The notes beneath the pieces are model-generated. The model was given only the letters and a program-made list of their open reading frames with translations, was not told the origin of the DNA and did not search any database. 7,551 bases of DNA from Hyphomicrobiales bacterium (GTDB taxonomy: Bacteria > Pseudomonadota > Alphaproteobacteria > Rhizobiales > JAJFHB01), in the NCBI GenBank assembly GCA_021775795.1, contig JAJFHB010000618.1, positions 1-7,551 of the forward strand, given 5' to 3'. Shown in pieces: positions 1 through 6,635 of this stretch. The position numbers were made by a program, and so were the translations under genes. Numbering within the stretch: position 1 is the stretch's first letter; the number at the start of each line of letters is the position of its first letter.

Positions 1-359
1 GGCAGACCGTCACGGCGCGCCTCGATCGGGAAAATCCTCACATCCTCCGACACCGCCCCTATTGCCGTCAGTATGGCCTCGCTGGGCGTTTCAAAGTGGA
101 TATGACTGTCATGATCAACATGAACGGCAATGCCGCTCGTCGGCGGAAAATTGGCTCCGCTTTGCGCCTGATACCATTCGCCCTGAAAACCGCTGAGGTA
201 GTAGATGCTTTCCGGCGCCATCACAAAAACAAGGTCAAGTTGCCGGCTGGCCATAGCCTCCCGCAGCCGAGCCAGACGGGCCTCAAATTCTGACTTGGGA
301 AACGGCAGCTCCTTGTGTTGAGCTGCCTGCGATAGAGCCTCACCAAAATTGTTCTTCAC
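1..359 (-). CDS. M24 creatinase/Xaa-Pro peptidase-like hydrolase, N-terminal part (runs off left edge)
   Basis: Only the first 119 codons are in the window. The frame is open to position 1 and the gene continues to the left. It was found by reverse-strand translation from a GTG at 359. A strong Shine-Dalgarno (AGGGGAG, 374-368) lies 8 nt upstream, and an in-frame stop at 416-414 limits alternative starts; a TTG at 383 is possible but lies upstream of the SD. The protein has the layout of the creatinase N-terminal domain (Creatinase_N): a short leader, L-P-F-P (residues 18-21), an amphipathic helix with ARLARLREAM (27-36), a hydrophobic strand LDLVFVM (41-47), then Y-Y-L-S-G-F (53-58), the equivalent of the Y/W-L-T/S-G-F/Y motif of M24 proteins such as creatinase and ectoine hydrolase. 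The catalytic 'pita-bread' domain is outside the window, so metal dependence and substrate cannot be judged. It is divergent from the MFS transporter across a 168-bp region holding two dyads, which suggests shared control. Confidence 0.8.
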   Translation of the reverse strand, partial: MKNNFGEALSQAAQHKELPFPKSEFEARLARLREAMASRQLDLVFVMAPESIYYLSGFQGEWYQAQSGANFPPTSGIAVHVDHDSHIHFETPSEAILTAIGAVSEDVRIFPIEARRDGL

Positions 360-376
360 CTGATTTTCTCCCCTGC

Positions 377-393
377 TGTCCAATCCCTGGACA
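377..393. promoter_or_regulatory. Candidate operator: TGTCCA-N5-TGGACA dyad
   Basis: This is a perfect inverted repeat with 6-bp arms and a 5-bp spacer (TGTCCA 377-382, TGGACA 388-393). It sits 18 nt upstream of the GTG start of the left M24 gene and just outside its Shine-Dalgarno, where a transcription start or leader would be expected. The size and symmetry fit a dimeric repressor of the GntR or LacI type. No regulator gene is in the window, so the binding protein is unknown. Confidence 0.4.
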
Positions 394-415
394 TCGGCAA
401 TGATGATCTCACTCT

Positions 416-435
416 AATTCTGTCGTGTAAGAATT
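416..435. promoter_or_regulatory. Candidate operator: AATTCT-N8-AGAATT dyad
   Basis: This is a perfect inverted repeat (AATTCT 416-421, AGAATT 430-435, 8-bp spacer) in the gap between the divergent left M24 and MFS genes. Its centre lies about 40 bp, close to four helical turns, from the centre of the other dyad at 377-393. It is AT-rich compared with the surroundings, so it could also overlap promoter elements. I cannot identify a convincing -35/-10 pair for either direction. Confidence 0.35.
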
Positions 436-527
436 CAAGACGATGAAAAATGCTCATGCGACAGAGGCTGAGTTTAGAGATATGAGCGAAAGAACAAACA
501 AAGCCGCAACCCAGATTGCAATTCACA

Positions 528-1814
528 ATGGACACATTCAAGCCCCCATCTCCACCGCTCGCCGTTGGCACCATCATCATATCCATGGGGTTGCTCGCAA
601 TTGGCAACGGCCTGTTGTTCGCCTTTGTGCCGATCAAGCTCGCCGCTGAAGGATTTGAGCCCTGGGTGGCAGGCTCAATCGTCACAGCGCTTGCAGCCGG
701 TGGGTTTGTCGGCTGCCTTATCACCGGAAAGCTTGTTCAGCGTGTCGGGCACGCCCGGGTTTTTGCCATGCTCATCGCGCTGGTCATCCTGTCAATTCTG
801 GCAATTGCCGTGGGCACTATTCCCGTCTTGTGGGTGGCAGCGAGAGCGCTCTATGGGCTCGCTGCTGCCGGCCTGTTCATTGTCACGCAAAGCTGGCTCA
901 ATCATGCCTGCGACAACGCCTGGCGCGGCAAGGTTATCGCCATATTTTACATGACCTACGTTGTCTCCATTGGCGTTGGCTCTTTCATCTTGAAGTTCAT
1001 TTCAATCGATGGTCCCCAGGGACCGATGATCGCCATCTTTTTTGCAGCCCTGGCGATCCTGCCTGTAAGCCTGACGCGGCTCAGCACACCGCCACCGCCG
1101 GAAACCGTCGCCGTCGCAATCCGTTCTGTTTGGAAAATTTCACCGGTGGGGTTCGCCGGTCTCTTTGCGGTGGGCGGGTTGACCATGCTGGTCCAGGGCT
1201 TTGGGCCCATATATCTGGCATCGGAAAACTACACGAAGGACGAGCTTGCCTGGCTTTTATTTCTCATGCAGTTCGGCATGGTCTTCGTGCAATATCCGCT
1301 CGGGGCTCTGTCTGACCGCATTGACCGCAGGTACGTCCTCTTCATGTCTACCGTGATCGTCATCGCAATGGCGGCGGTGACATCGCAAATGTCTGGGGCG
1401 CCACTGGCCTGGCTCATTGTGGTGTTTGCGGTTTGGGCCGGGGCGACGGAATCGATATTTTCGGTGGCCAACGCGCACGCAAACGACCGGGCCGACCCAC
1501 AGTATTACGTGTCTCTTTCGAGCACGCTTCTGGTCGCCTGGTCGATTTCAGGCTTCATTGTTCCCGCCGCAACGGCCTTGCTGACGCCAGTGCTCGGCCC
1601 GCGCGCCTTCATGTTCATCGCCATGGGGATCGCGGCCCTTTACGGTCTTTTCGTCCTGTACCGGCTAACCCGCCGCGAAGCAGTTCCCGAGGAAGATCAG
1701 GAGCCCTACCAGCAAATCACTGCACAGGCGCCCTACACACCCGAACTGGCCCCGCTACCGGGGCTGGACGAGGACGATCCGCAGGCAACACCTCACCTGG
1801 CGCGCGAGGAGTAA
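528..1814 (+). CDS. YcaD-like major facilitator superfamily transporter
   Basis: This 428-residue inner-membrane protein has about 12 hydrophobic segments, the first starting near residue 12 and the last ending near 379. MFS loop motifs are visible after TM2 (GKLVQRVGHARVF, about 67-79) and in the second half (GALSDRIDRR, about 259-268). The Q-S-W-L-N then R-G-K signature near residues 121-135 and a Q-G-F-G-P-I-Y segment near 223-229 are typical of the YcaD branch. YcaD proteins are putative metabolite importers or exporters of unknown substrate. The cytoplasmic C-tail (about 382-428) is rich in Pro, Asp and Glu. I prefer ATG 528; TTG 516 adds four residues, and neither has a clear Shine-Dalgarno. 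It is divergent from the left M24 gene, so uptake or efflux of that pathway's compound is a reasonable inference, but substrate and direction are not shown. Confidence 0.88.
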   Translation: MDTFKPPSPPLAVGTIIISMGLLAIGNGLLFAFVPIKLAAEGFEPWVAGSIVTALAAGGFVGCLITGKLVQRVGHARVFAMLIALVILSILAIAVGTIPVLWVAARALYGLAAAGLFIVTQSWLNHACDNAWRGKVIAIFYMTYVVSIGVGSFILKFISIDGPQGPMIAIFFAALAILPVSLTRLSTPPPPETVAVAIRSVWKISPVGFAGLFAVGGLTMLVQGFGPIYLASENYTKDELAWLLFLMQFGMVFVQYPLGALSDRIDRRYVLFMSTVIVIAMAAVTSQMSGAPLAWLIVVFAVWAGATESIFSVANAHANDRADPQYYVSLSSTLLVAWSISGFIVPAATALLTPVLGPRAFMFIAMGIAALYGLFVLYRLTRREAVPEEDQEPYQQITAQAPYTPELAPLPGLDEDDPQATPHLAREE

Positions 1815-1888
1815 TACGCAAGGGCAAGTCCGAACACGGATACGGCGGCAATGCACAGGGCAAGAAATGCAATTTCTCCATCTGACAT
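1793..1888 (-). CDS. Small single-TM protein, 31 residues
   Basis: I found this short gene by reading the reverse strand. It runs from ATG at 1888-1886 to TGA at 1795-1793. A GGAG Shine-Dalgarno lies at 1899-1896, 7 nt before the ATG, and an in-frame TGA at 1903-1901 fixes this as the only ATG start. The product begins MSDGEIAFLAL, has one hydrophobic helix of about 20 residues (about 6-26) containing small residues, and ends in a basic S-S-R-A-R tail, which predicts C-in topology. Its last 22 nt overlap the 3' end of the transporter gene in antisense, and it is divergent from the ligase gene. I recall similar 30-40-residue proteins starting M-S-D/x-x-E-x-x-F-L-A-L in Rhizobiales genomes, but cannot search. 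The function is unknown; a regulator or subunit of a membrane complex is one option. Confidence 0.62.
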   Translation of the reverse strand: MSDGEIAFLALCIAAVSVFGLALAYYSSRAR

Positions 1889-1944
1889 GAGTCTGCTCCA
1901 TCATTGTTGACGGGTTCAGAATGGATCAGTGCAGAAAATGCAAC

Positions 1945-1983
1945 TTTGATCGAAATCAATTGGGCCCCTGGAATCAGATCAAA
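1945..1983. repeat. Spaced inverted repeat TTTGATC ... GATCAAA
   Basis: Seven-base arms TTTGATC (1945-1951) and GATCAAA (1977-1983) are separated by 25 bp in the 148-bp gap between the small TM gene and the ligase gene. The centres of the arms are 32 bp apart, about three helical turns, so they could be two half-sites on one face of the DNA. It could equally be chance in a GATC/CAAT-rich stretch. No clear promoter is seen here. Confidence 0.22.
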
Positions 1984-2036
1984 TTGTTGGTGCAAAAGCC
2001 GATGCTTTTTGTCGTTCCATGTGTAAAATCATGGCC

Positions 2037-3167
2037 ATGAGCACAAAAGAACCCGCATTCACGATTGGCATCGAAGAGGAGTATCTCCTCGTCGACAAGG
2101 AAACCCGCGACCTGGTCCTCAACGCGCCAGCCGCTTTGATGGAAGAGTGTGAAGCCGAGCTTCACGAGCAGGTAAGCCCTGAGTTTCTGCAGTGTCAGAT
2201 CGAAGTTGGAACACGTGTGTGTGAGACCGTCGCCGATGCACGCAACGATCTTGGGCATCTACGCAAGACCATTTCAGAGCGGGCCAATGCGTACGGCCTC
2301 GCGCCTATTGCTGCATCCACGCATCCGTTCGCGAAATGGCAGGATCAACATCACACCGACAAAGAACGCTATTCGATGCTGGCCAAGGACCTGCAACAGG
2401 TTGTGCGGCGCATGCTCATTTGCGGCATGCATGTGCATGTTTGTATCGAAGATGAAGATCTGCGCATCGACCTCTTCAATCAGCTCACATATTTCCTGCC
2501 GCATCTGCTGGCCCTGAGCACCTCATCACCATTCTGGCAGACCCGCGACACGGGCCTAAAATCCTACCGTCTCATTGTCTTTGACGGTCTGCCGCGCACG
2601 GGCATTCCGCCGGACTTTTCAAGTTTTGGCGAATACGACAGAACAACCAACGTTTTGGTGCGCGCCGGCCTGATCGAGGACACGACGAAAATCTGGTGGG
2701 ATCTGCGGCCCAGCGCCCGTTTCCCAACACTGGAGATGCGTATCTGCGATGTTTGCACAGAGCTGGATGATGCAATGTGCATCGCCGCCTTGTATCAATG
2801 CATGGCGCGTATGCTCTACCGCTTGCGGCGAAGTAACCAGCGCTGGCGCAGTTACGACCGTTTTCTTGTGAATGAGAACCGCTGGCGCGCCCAGCGTTAC
2901 GGTTACGAGCAGGGCCTGATTGATCTTGGAAAAGGCACGGTTACACCCTTTGCAGAACTGATCGAAGAGCTCATCGAACTGACGGCCCCGGATGCCGAGC
3001 ATTTCGGCTGTGTGGCAGAAATTGAACACGCACGAACCATTATTGCGCGTGGCACCAGCGCTGACCGCCAGGTGGCTTGCTACAACAAAGCAGTGGCAGA
3101 GGGCGCGTCACCGGATGAAGCGATTAAGGCTGTCGTAGATCAATTGATCGAGCAAACCGCACACTGA
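2037..3167 (+). CDS. ybdK: YbdK-type carboxylate-amine ligase (GCS2, glutamate-cysteine ligase family)
   Basis: This 376-residue protein matches the usual length of the YbdK branch of GCS2 (about 370-390). GCS2 enzymes use ATP to join the gamma-carboxyl of glutamate to an amine; E. coli YbdK has only weak gamma-glutamylcysteine synthetase activity and its true substrate is unsettled. Visible family motifs, numbered from the 2037 start, are [10 protein letters not shown] (11-20, nucleotide/metal site), C-Q-I-E-V-G-T (53-59), G-M-H-V-H-V (130-135), [15 protein letters not shown] (164-178), F-D-G-L-P-R-T-G (182-189), W-W-D-L-R-P-S (220-226) and L-E-M-R-I-C-D (232-238). All key motifs are present, so the enzyme should be active. 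Starts at 2019, 2031 and 2037 are in frame without a good Shine-Dalgarno; 2037 gives the N-terminus M-S-T-K-E-P-x-F-T-I-G usual for relatives. It is convergent with the M20 gene, with stops 9 nt apart. Confidence 0.88.
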   Translation: MSTKEPAFTIGIEEEYLLVDKETRDLVLNAPAALMEECEAELHEQVSPEFLQCQIEVGTRVCETVADARNDLGHLRKTISERANAYGLAPIAASTHPFAKWQDQHHTDKERYSMLAKDLQQVVRRMLICGMHVHVCIEDEDLRIDLFNQLTYFLPHLLALSTSSPFWQTRDTGLKSYRLIVFDGLPRTGIPPDFSSFGEYDRTTNVLVRAGLIEDTTKIWWDLRPSARFPTLEMRICDVCTELDDAMCIAALYQCMARMLYRLRRSNQRWRSYDRFLVNENRWRAQRYGYEQGLIDLGKGTVTPFAELIEELIELTAPDAEHFGCVAEIEHARTIIARGTSADRQVACYNKAVAEGASPDEAIKAVVDQLIEQTAH

Positions 3168-3176
3168 GTCCGGCTG

Positions 3177-4436
3177 TCAGCCTTCCAACGCCAGTTGTGC
3201 CGCGCAGGCAGCCAGCACGCGTGCACCTGCCGCACAATCCTCAGGGGATGAATATTCGCTGGGATGATGGCTGATCCCTTTTACACAGGGAATGAAAATC
3301 ATTCCCGACGGGCAAGCCTGTGACACAAACAGGGCGTCATGAAAGGCCCCGGACGGCAGGCGCATTACACCAAGATCAAGGCCTTGCGCCGCGCCTTCAA
3401 TGAGCCCCACCAGGTGTTCTGGAAACACTCCCGGCTTCGACGCCGATGTCTGTGTAACCGTTGCCGAACACGGTGTTGTGGCAGCCGCAACAATCTTGGC
3501 AATCTGTCCTGCCCTCTCCTCCAGCACTGCTTCATCGGGATGCCGGAAATCAATGGTGAAGCTGACTTTTGAGGGAATAGTGTTGGGTGAGTTAGGTTCG
3601 ATCTCCATGCGCCCTACAGTGAAGCGCACGGTGTCTGTCGGGTCCAGCATGAGCTCATTCAGGGCAACAATTGCGCGAAGCGCTCCTTGTATCGCATCCT
3701 TGCGCCCCTCCATTGGACTGGTGCCTGCATGGCCTGCTTCTCCCGTCACCTCGACGCGATACCAGCGTAATCCCTGAATGGACGTCACGGCGGCAATTTG
3801 CAATCCGCGCGCCTCCAGCACCGGCCCCTGTTCTATGTGGGGTTCCACGTAAGCATGCGCAGCGCCACCCAGGGTGCGACGGTCAATGTCCGGCGTGGCG
3901 TCTATGGTTTCCTCCAGAGCATCACGCATGGTGACACCATCCGCACCAACAACGTCGAGGAAACTATCCAGTGATTTGACGCCGGCCCAACTGATGGAGC
4001 CGGTGCAGCCGGCCGCAAAACGACCGCCCTCCTCGTTTGTCCATGCAACGAGTTCCACCGGCCGCTGCGTGCTGATGTTCGCATCATCCATTGCCACAAG
4101 TGTTTCAAACGCAGCCAGAACCCCATAGATGCCATCAAAACGCCCGCCAGCCGGCTGGCTGTCCATGTGCGAGCCGATCAACACCGGATCACCATCGCCT
4201 CCCCGCCGGATGAAGAGATTGGCGGCTGGATCGACAGCAACCGCATAGCCCCGCTCCCTTGCCCAGGAGATGAGCAGCGCACGGGCCTCCCGGTCCTCCA
4301 AAGACAGAGCCTGGCGATTGACGCCGCCATCGTCACGGGCACCGATTTTTGCCATTTCCATAAGGTTCGACCACAACCGGTCTTCCTGAACGGCGCGACC
4401 AACCGCGATGGCGTTTTCACAAAGCGTGCTGGACAT
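3177..4436 (-). CDS. M20-family Zn-dependent amidohydrolase (N-carbamoyl-L-amino acid hydrolase / allantoate amidohydrolase type)
   Basis: The product is 419 residues, full length for the family (about 400-420). These cytoplasmic dimeric enzymes hydrolyse N-carbamoyl-amino acids (HyuC/AmaB), beta-ureidopropionate or allantoate, releasing CO2 and ammonia from the ureido group. The two-metal site is complete: H90 (G-S-H-M-D-S), D101 (G-R-F-D-G-I-Y-G), catalytic E135 with metal ligand E136 (T-N-E-E-G-G-R-F), H200 (E-P-H-I-E-Q-G-P) and H391 (S-H-H-P-S-E). The dimerisation-domain substrate residues are present as G-H-A-G-T-S-P-M (235-242) and N-T-I-P (285-288), with F-R-H-P at 297-300. The E-x-H-I-E-Q-G-P and G-H-A-G-T motifs separate this subfamily from general M20 peptidases. 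ATG 4436 has GAGG (4449-4446) 9 nt upstream. It is divergent from the DUF1989 gene across 62 bp. The exact substrate (carbamoyl amino acid, ureide or amide) cannot be read from sequence. Confidence 0.9.
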   Translation of the reverse strand: MSSTLCENAIAVGRAVQEDRLWSNLMEMAKIGARDDGGVNRQALSLEDREARALLISWARERGYAVAVDPAANLFIRRGGDGDPVLIGSHMDSQPAGGRFDGIYGVLAAFETLVAMDDANISTQRPVELVAWTNEEGGRFAAGCTGSISWAGVKSLDSFLDVVGADGVTMRDALEETIDATPDIDRRTLGGAAHAYVEPHIEQGPVLEARGLQIAAVTSIQGLRWYRVEVTGEAGHAGTSPMEGRKDAIQGALRAIVALNELMLDPTDTVRFTVGRMEIEPNSPNTIPSKVSFTIDFRHPDEAVLEERAGQIAKIVAAATTPCSATVTQTSASKPGVFPEHLVGLIEGAAQGLDLGVMRLPSGAFHDALFVSQACPSGMIFIPCVKGISHHPSEYSSPEDCAAGARVLAACAAQLALEG

Positions 4437-4498
4437 AATTCTTTGCCTCGCTAGGGTTCACTCAGGAGATCCAAAATACAGGCTGAGGGACCATAAAC
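4437..4498. promoter_or_regulatory. Compact divergent intergenic region
   Basis: These 62 bp must hold the start signals for both the M20 amidohydrolase (leftward) and the DUF1989-amidase pair (rightward). The Shine-Dalgarno sequences are visible at each edge: GAGG on the minus strand at 4449-4446 and GAGGGA on the plus strand at 4485-4490. I see no convincing -35/-10 pair. The only symmetry is weak: CTCAG (4461-4465) against CTGAG (4483-4487). The short spacing implies overlapping promoters or leaders, so the two directions are probably regulated together. Confidence 0.4.
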
Positions 4499-5104
4499 AT
4501 GAGCGAACGTCAAACGGTACCTGCCCGCGGCGGCAACGCCGCCTATGTCGCAAAGGGCCAGGGCATAAAGATCATCAACACCCACGGCAGTCAGGTTGTA
4601 GATACCTGGGCTTTCAAAGCCAGCCATCTCATCGAATTCATGTCCATGGAGCACACAAGGCCCTGGATCATGGGGTTGGTGCCCAAGGTTGGCGACAATC
4701 TTTTGACCAACAAACGGCGGCCAATCCTGACCCTTGTGGAAGACACAACCCCGGGCACGCACGACACGCTTATGGCCGCCTGCGATAATGAACGCTACGG
4801 ACTGCTGGGTTGCACAAGCTATCACGAGAACTGCACCGATAATCTGACTGCGGCAATGGCAAGACTTGGACTGCGAGAGCCGGAAACGCCTGCGCCCCTG
4901 AACCTGTTCATGAACATTCCGTGGACGGTGGAAGGAGACCTGGGTTGGGCTGCACCGACATCGAAGCCGGGAGACTATGTGGTGCTTCGCGCTGAGATGG
5001 ACTGTGTCGTCGCCATGTCGGCCTGCCCTCAGGACATGCTGCCCATCAACGGTGTCGACCAGGAGCCAACAGAAGCTCATTTTGAAGTTATTGATCTGCA
5101 GTAA
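4499..5104 (+). CDS. DUF1989 family protein (urea carboxylase-associated / carboxyguanidine deiminase-like)
   Basis: The product is 201 residues, the usual size of DUF1989 proteins. Family landmarks are I-I-N-T-H-G-S-Q-V-V-D-T-W (25-37), the early Glu/His cluster S-M-E-H-T-R (49-54), G-T-H-D-T-L-M-A-A-C (86-95), G-C-T-S-Y-H-E-N-C-T-D-N (104-115), N-L-F-M-N-I-P (135-141), K-P-G-D-Y-V-V-L-R-A-E-M-D-C-V-V-A-M-S-A-C-P-Q-D (split around 156-179) and P-I-N (182-184). The conserved Cys and His residues suggest a bound metal. Known relatives are the 'urea carboxylase-associated' proteins; the CgdA/CgdB pair deiminates carboxyguanidine in guanidine use. This window has a single copy and no urea or guanidine carboxylase, so the substrate is probably different. 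ATG 4499 has GAGGGA (4485-4490) 8 nt upstream. It is followed 63 bp later by the amidase, likely co-transcribed. Confidence 0.85.
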   Translation: MSERQTVPARGGNAAYVAKGQGIKIINTHGSQVVDTWAFKASHLIEFMSMEHTRPWIMGLVPKVGDNLLTNKRRPILTLVEDTTPGTHDTLMAACDNERYGLLGCTSYHENCTDNLTAAMARLGLREPETPAPLNLFMNIPWTVEGDLGWAAPTSKPGDYVVLRAEMDCVVAMSACPQDMLPINGVDQEPTEAHFEVIDLQ

Positions 5105-5125
5105 GACCCAACATAGCTGTTCAGC

Positions 5126-5139
5126 CGCCCTGCCGGGCG
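5126..5139. other. GC-rich hairpin between DUF1989 and amidase genes
   Basis: CGCCC-tgcc-GGGCG forms a 5-bp, all-GC stem with a 4-nt loop, 21 nt after the DUF1989 stop and 28 nt before the amidase ATG. No T-tract follows, so it is unlikely to be an intrinsic terminator. It could stabilise the upstream message or lower downstream expression. A short GC stem like this can also arise by chance. Confidence 0.3.
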
Positions 5140-5167
5140 TTGCTGCGTCAGAAAGCGACGGTGTGCC

Positions 5168-6607
5168 ATGGCAAATCTCACCCTCAACAATCTCGGCACA
5201 CAATGCTCCGCAAGGGGCGCCCGTGAAACGGTAAATGCCATCCGTGAAGGCACTCTGACAGCAAGAGAAGCACTCGAAGACTGCCTGCAGGCAGTGGACA
5301 CGTTCAATGGTGAGATCAACGCTGTCGTCTCGCTTGATGTGGAGACTGCCCGCGCCTCGGCAGATGAAACAGACGGGCGTCTTGCGGCGGGAATGACGCC
5401 GCGTGCACTTGAAGGGCTTCCCATGACCATAAAGGAAGTCTTCGATCTCGAGGGCTTGCCGACTTCATGGGGCGACCCTTCCTTGCACGATAGATATCCT
5501 CGCCAAGATTCAGGGGTTGCCCGTGACCTCAAGCAGGCTGGGGCCATCATCTTCGGCAAGACCAACCTGCCCGACCGTATGGCGGATTGGGAAACTGATA
5601 ATCGTCAGTGGGGCCCGACGCGCAACCCGTGGAACCTTGAGTACAGTGCCGGAGGCTCATCAGGAGGTAGCGCTGCAGCAGTTGCTGCCGGCCTGTCTCC
5701 CGTCTGCATTGGATCTGATATGGGCGGGTCCATTCGCATGCCTGCCCACTATTGTGGTGTCTACGGGCTGAAGCCGTCCTGGAACCTGATATCGATGACC
5801 GGCCATTCTTTGCAGGATGAACTTCGTGTTCCCGACCTGTGCGTAGCCGGACCTATTGCCCGCAAAACCGAAGACCTGTCGCTCCTGCTTTCTACATTGG
5901 CCCAACCCGACCCCCTGGAGCGGGCTGGGTGGCAGGTAAACCTTCCTGCCGCGCGCACCAAGCCTTTGTCAGAACTGCGTATCGGATGCCTGCTCGATCA
6001 CGCCGACTGCCCTATTGATGCACCATATCTCGACGCGATGGCTCAATTCGTCGAGCAGTTGCGGGCAGCCGGCGTTACCATCGATAAGGAAGCCCTTCCC
6101 GATCTGGACTTTGCCCGCGCGACAGAGGTGATGAACCTCCTCGCCCGGTCAGAAACCTCAACAATGCTTGATGACAAAACCTTCGCTTCAACCCTGGAGG
6201 ATGCCAGAGCGCCCGGACATCGCGGGCAGAATGCCCGCGGTAATGCGCTGCTGCATCGGGACTGGCTGCGCCTGCATGAGGAGCGCATCGGTTACCGGCA
6301 GAAATGGTCAGACTTTTTCGAGAAGTATGATGCGTTTCTGTCTCCGGCTGCGGCGAGTTGCGCACCACCGCTGATTTCCGGCATCGATTCTGTTCTTGAA
6401 CGAACCGTGCTCGTGAACGGCAAGGCCATTGAAATGACGGACCAGCATTTTTGGGCCGCCATCCCCACCCTGCCGTATCTTCCCGCCATCACAGTTCCCA
6501 TAGGCCTCTCATCAACCGGCCTGCCGGCTGGTATTCAGTTGGTTGGGCCGTCCTTTCAGGACCACTCACTGATCGCCATGGCGGAACAGTTTGCGCAGAT
6601 TACATAG
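5168..6607 (+). CDS. Amidase-signature family hydrolase
   Basis: The product is 479 residues, within the 450-500 range for single-domain amidases. The Ser-cisSer-Lys triad is complete: K89 (P-M-T-I-K-E), S164 in the G-G-S-S-G-G-S motif (162-168) and nucleophile S188 in G-S-D-M-G-G-S-I-R (182-190), followed by P-A-H-Y-C-G-V-Y-G-L-K-P-S (192-204). The S164-S188 spacing of 24 equals that of fatty acid amide hydrolase (S217/S241). The family cleaves amides to acid and ammonia or amine and includes allophanate hydrolase and GatA; the C-terminal extension of allophanate hydrolases is absent, and GatA is unlikely without GatB/C. The protein stops at F-A-Q-I-T without the usual Gly-Phe-x-x-Pro-Pro tail. 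ATG 5168 has only a weak purine stretch upstream (AAGCGACGG), fitting coupling to the DUF1989 gene. The substrate is unknown. Confidence 0.88.
   Translation: MANLTLNNLGTQCSARGARETVNAIREGTLTAREALEDCLQAVDTFNGEINAVVSLDVETARASADETDGRLAAGMTPRALEGLPMTIKEVFDLEGLPTSWGDPSLHDRYPRQDSGVARDLKQAGAIIFGKTNLPDRMADWETDNRQWGPTRNPWNLEYSAGGSSGGSAAAVAAGLSPVCIGSDMGGSIRMPAHYCGVYGLKPSWNLISMTGHSLQDELRVPDLCVAGPIARKTEDLSLLLSTLAQPDPLERAGWQVNLPAARTKPLSELRIGCLLDHADCPIDAPYLDAMAQFVEQLRAAGVTIDKEALPDLDFARATEVMNLLARSETSTMLDDKTFASTLEDARAPGHRGQNARGNALLHRDWLRLHEERIGYRQKWSDFFEKYDAFLSPAAASCAPPLISGIDSVLERTVLVNGKAIEMTDQHFWAAIPTLPYLPAITVPIGLSSTGLPAGIQLVGPSFQDHSLIAMAEQFAQIT
5280..5295. repeat. Perfect 16-bp palindrome inside the amidase gene
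   Basis: ACTGCCTGCAGGCAGT reads the same on both strands. It lies at codons 38-43 of the amidase, about 110 nt after its start. It may be an intragenic operator, an mRNA hairpin, or a by-product of codon choice. I estimate roughly one chance in ten of such a palindrome somewhere in a window this size. Confidence 0.3.
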
Positions 6608-6635
6608 AGGGTTTGGACGTTCACTGCCGGTGATA

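Noticed and set aside
443..649. Plus-strand ORF with ATGs at 443 and 482 upstream of and overlapping the transporter
   Set aside because: It is out of frame with the transporter, its product has a run of His and no recognisable fold, and most of its length is a shadow of the MFS gene.
2619..3029. 136-residue minus-strand ORF inside the ligase gene
   Set aside because: It is fully antisense to a motif-complete GCS2 gene, lacks a Shine-Dalgarno I can support, and its translation shows no family features.
3168..3182. Short GGCT-gtc-AGCC stem between the convergent ligase and M20 stops, as a bidirectional terminator
   Set aside because: Only four base pairs, no flanking T-tracts, and it overlaps the M20 stop codon.
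4146..4159. 14-bp palindrome GCCAGCCGGCTGGC in the M20 gene
   Set aside because: A palindrome of this length is expected about once in two windows of this size by chance, and it sits mid-gene.
4451..5203. 250-residue minus-strand ORF antisense to the DUF1989 gene
   Set aside because: The plus-strand frame has every DUF1989 motif and a good Shine-Dalgarno. The long antisense frame is a codon-bias artefact of moderately GC-rich DNA.
5077..5565. 162-residue minus-strand ORF over the amidase start
   Set aside because: It is Ser/Arg-rich antisense translation of a well-supported amidase, with no independent evidence.
6608..6635. Terminator between the convergent amidase and M24 genes
   Set aside because: The 28-bp gap shows no stable stem or T-run.
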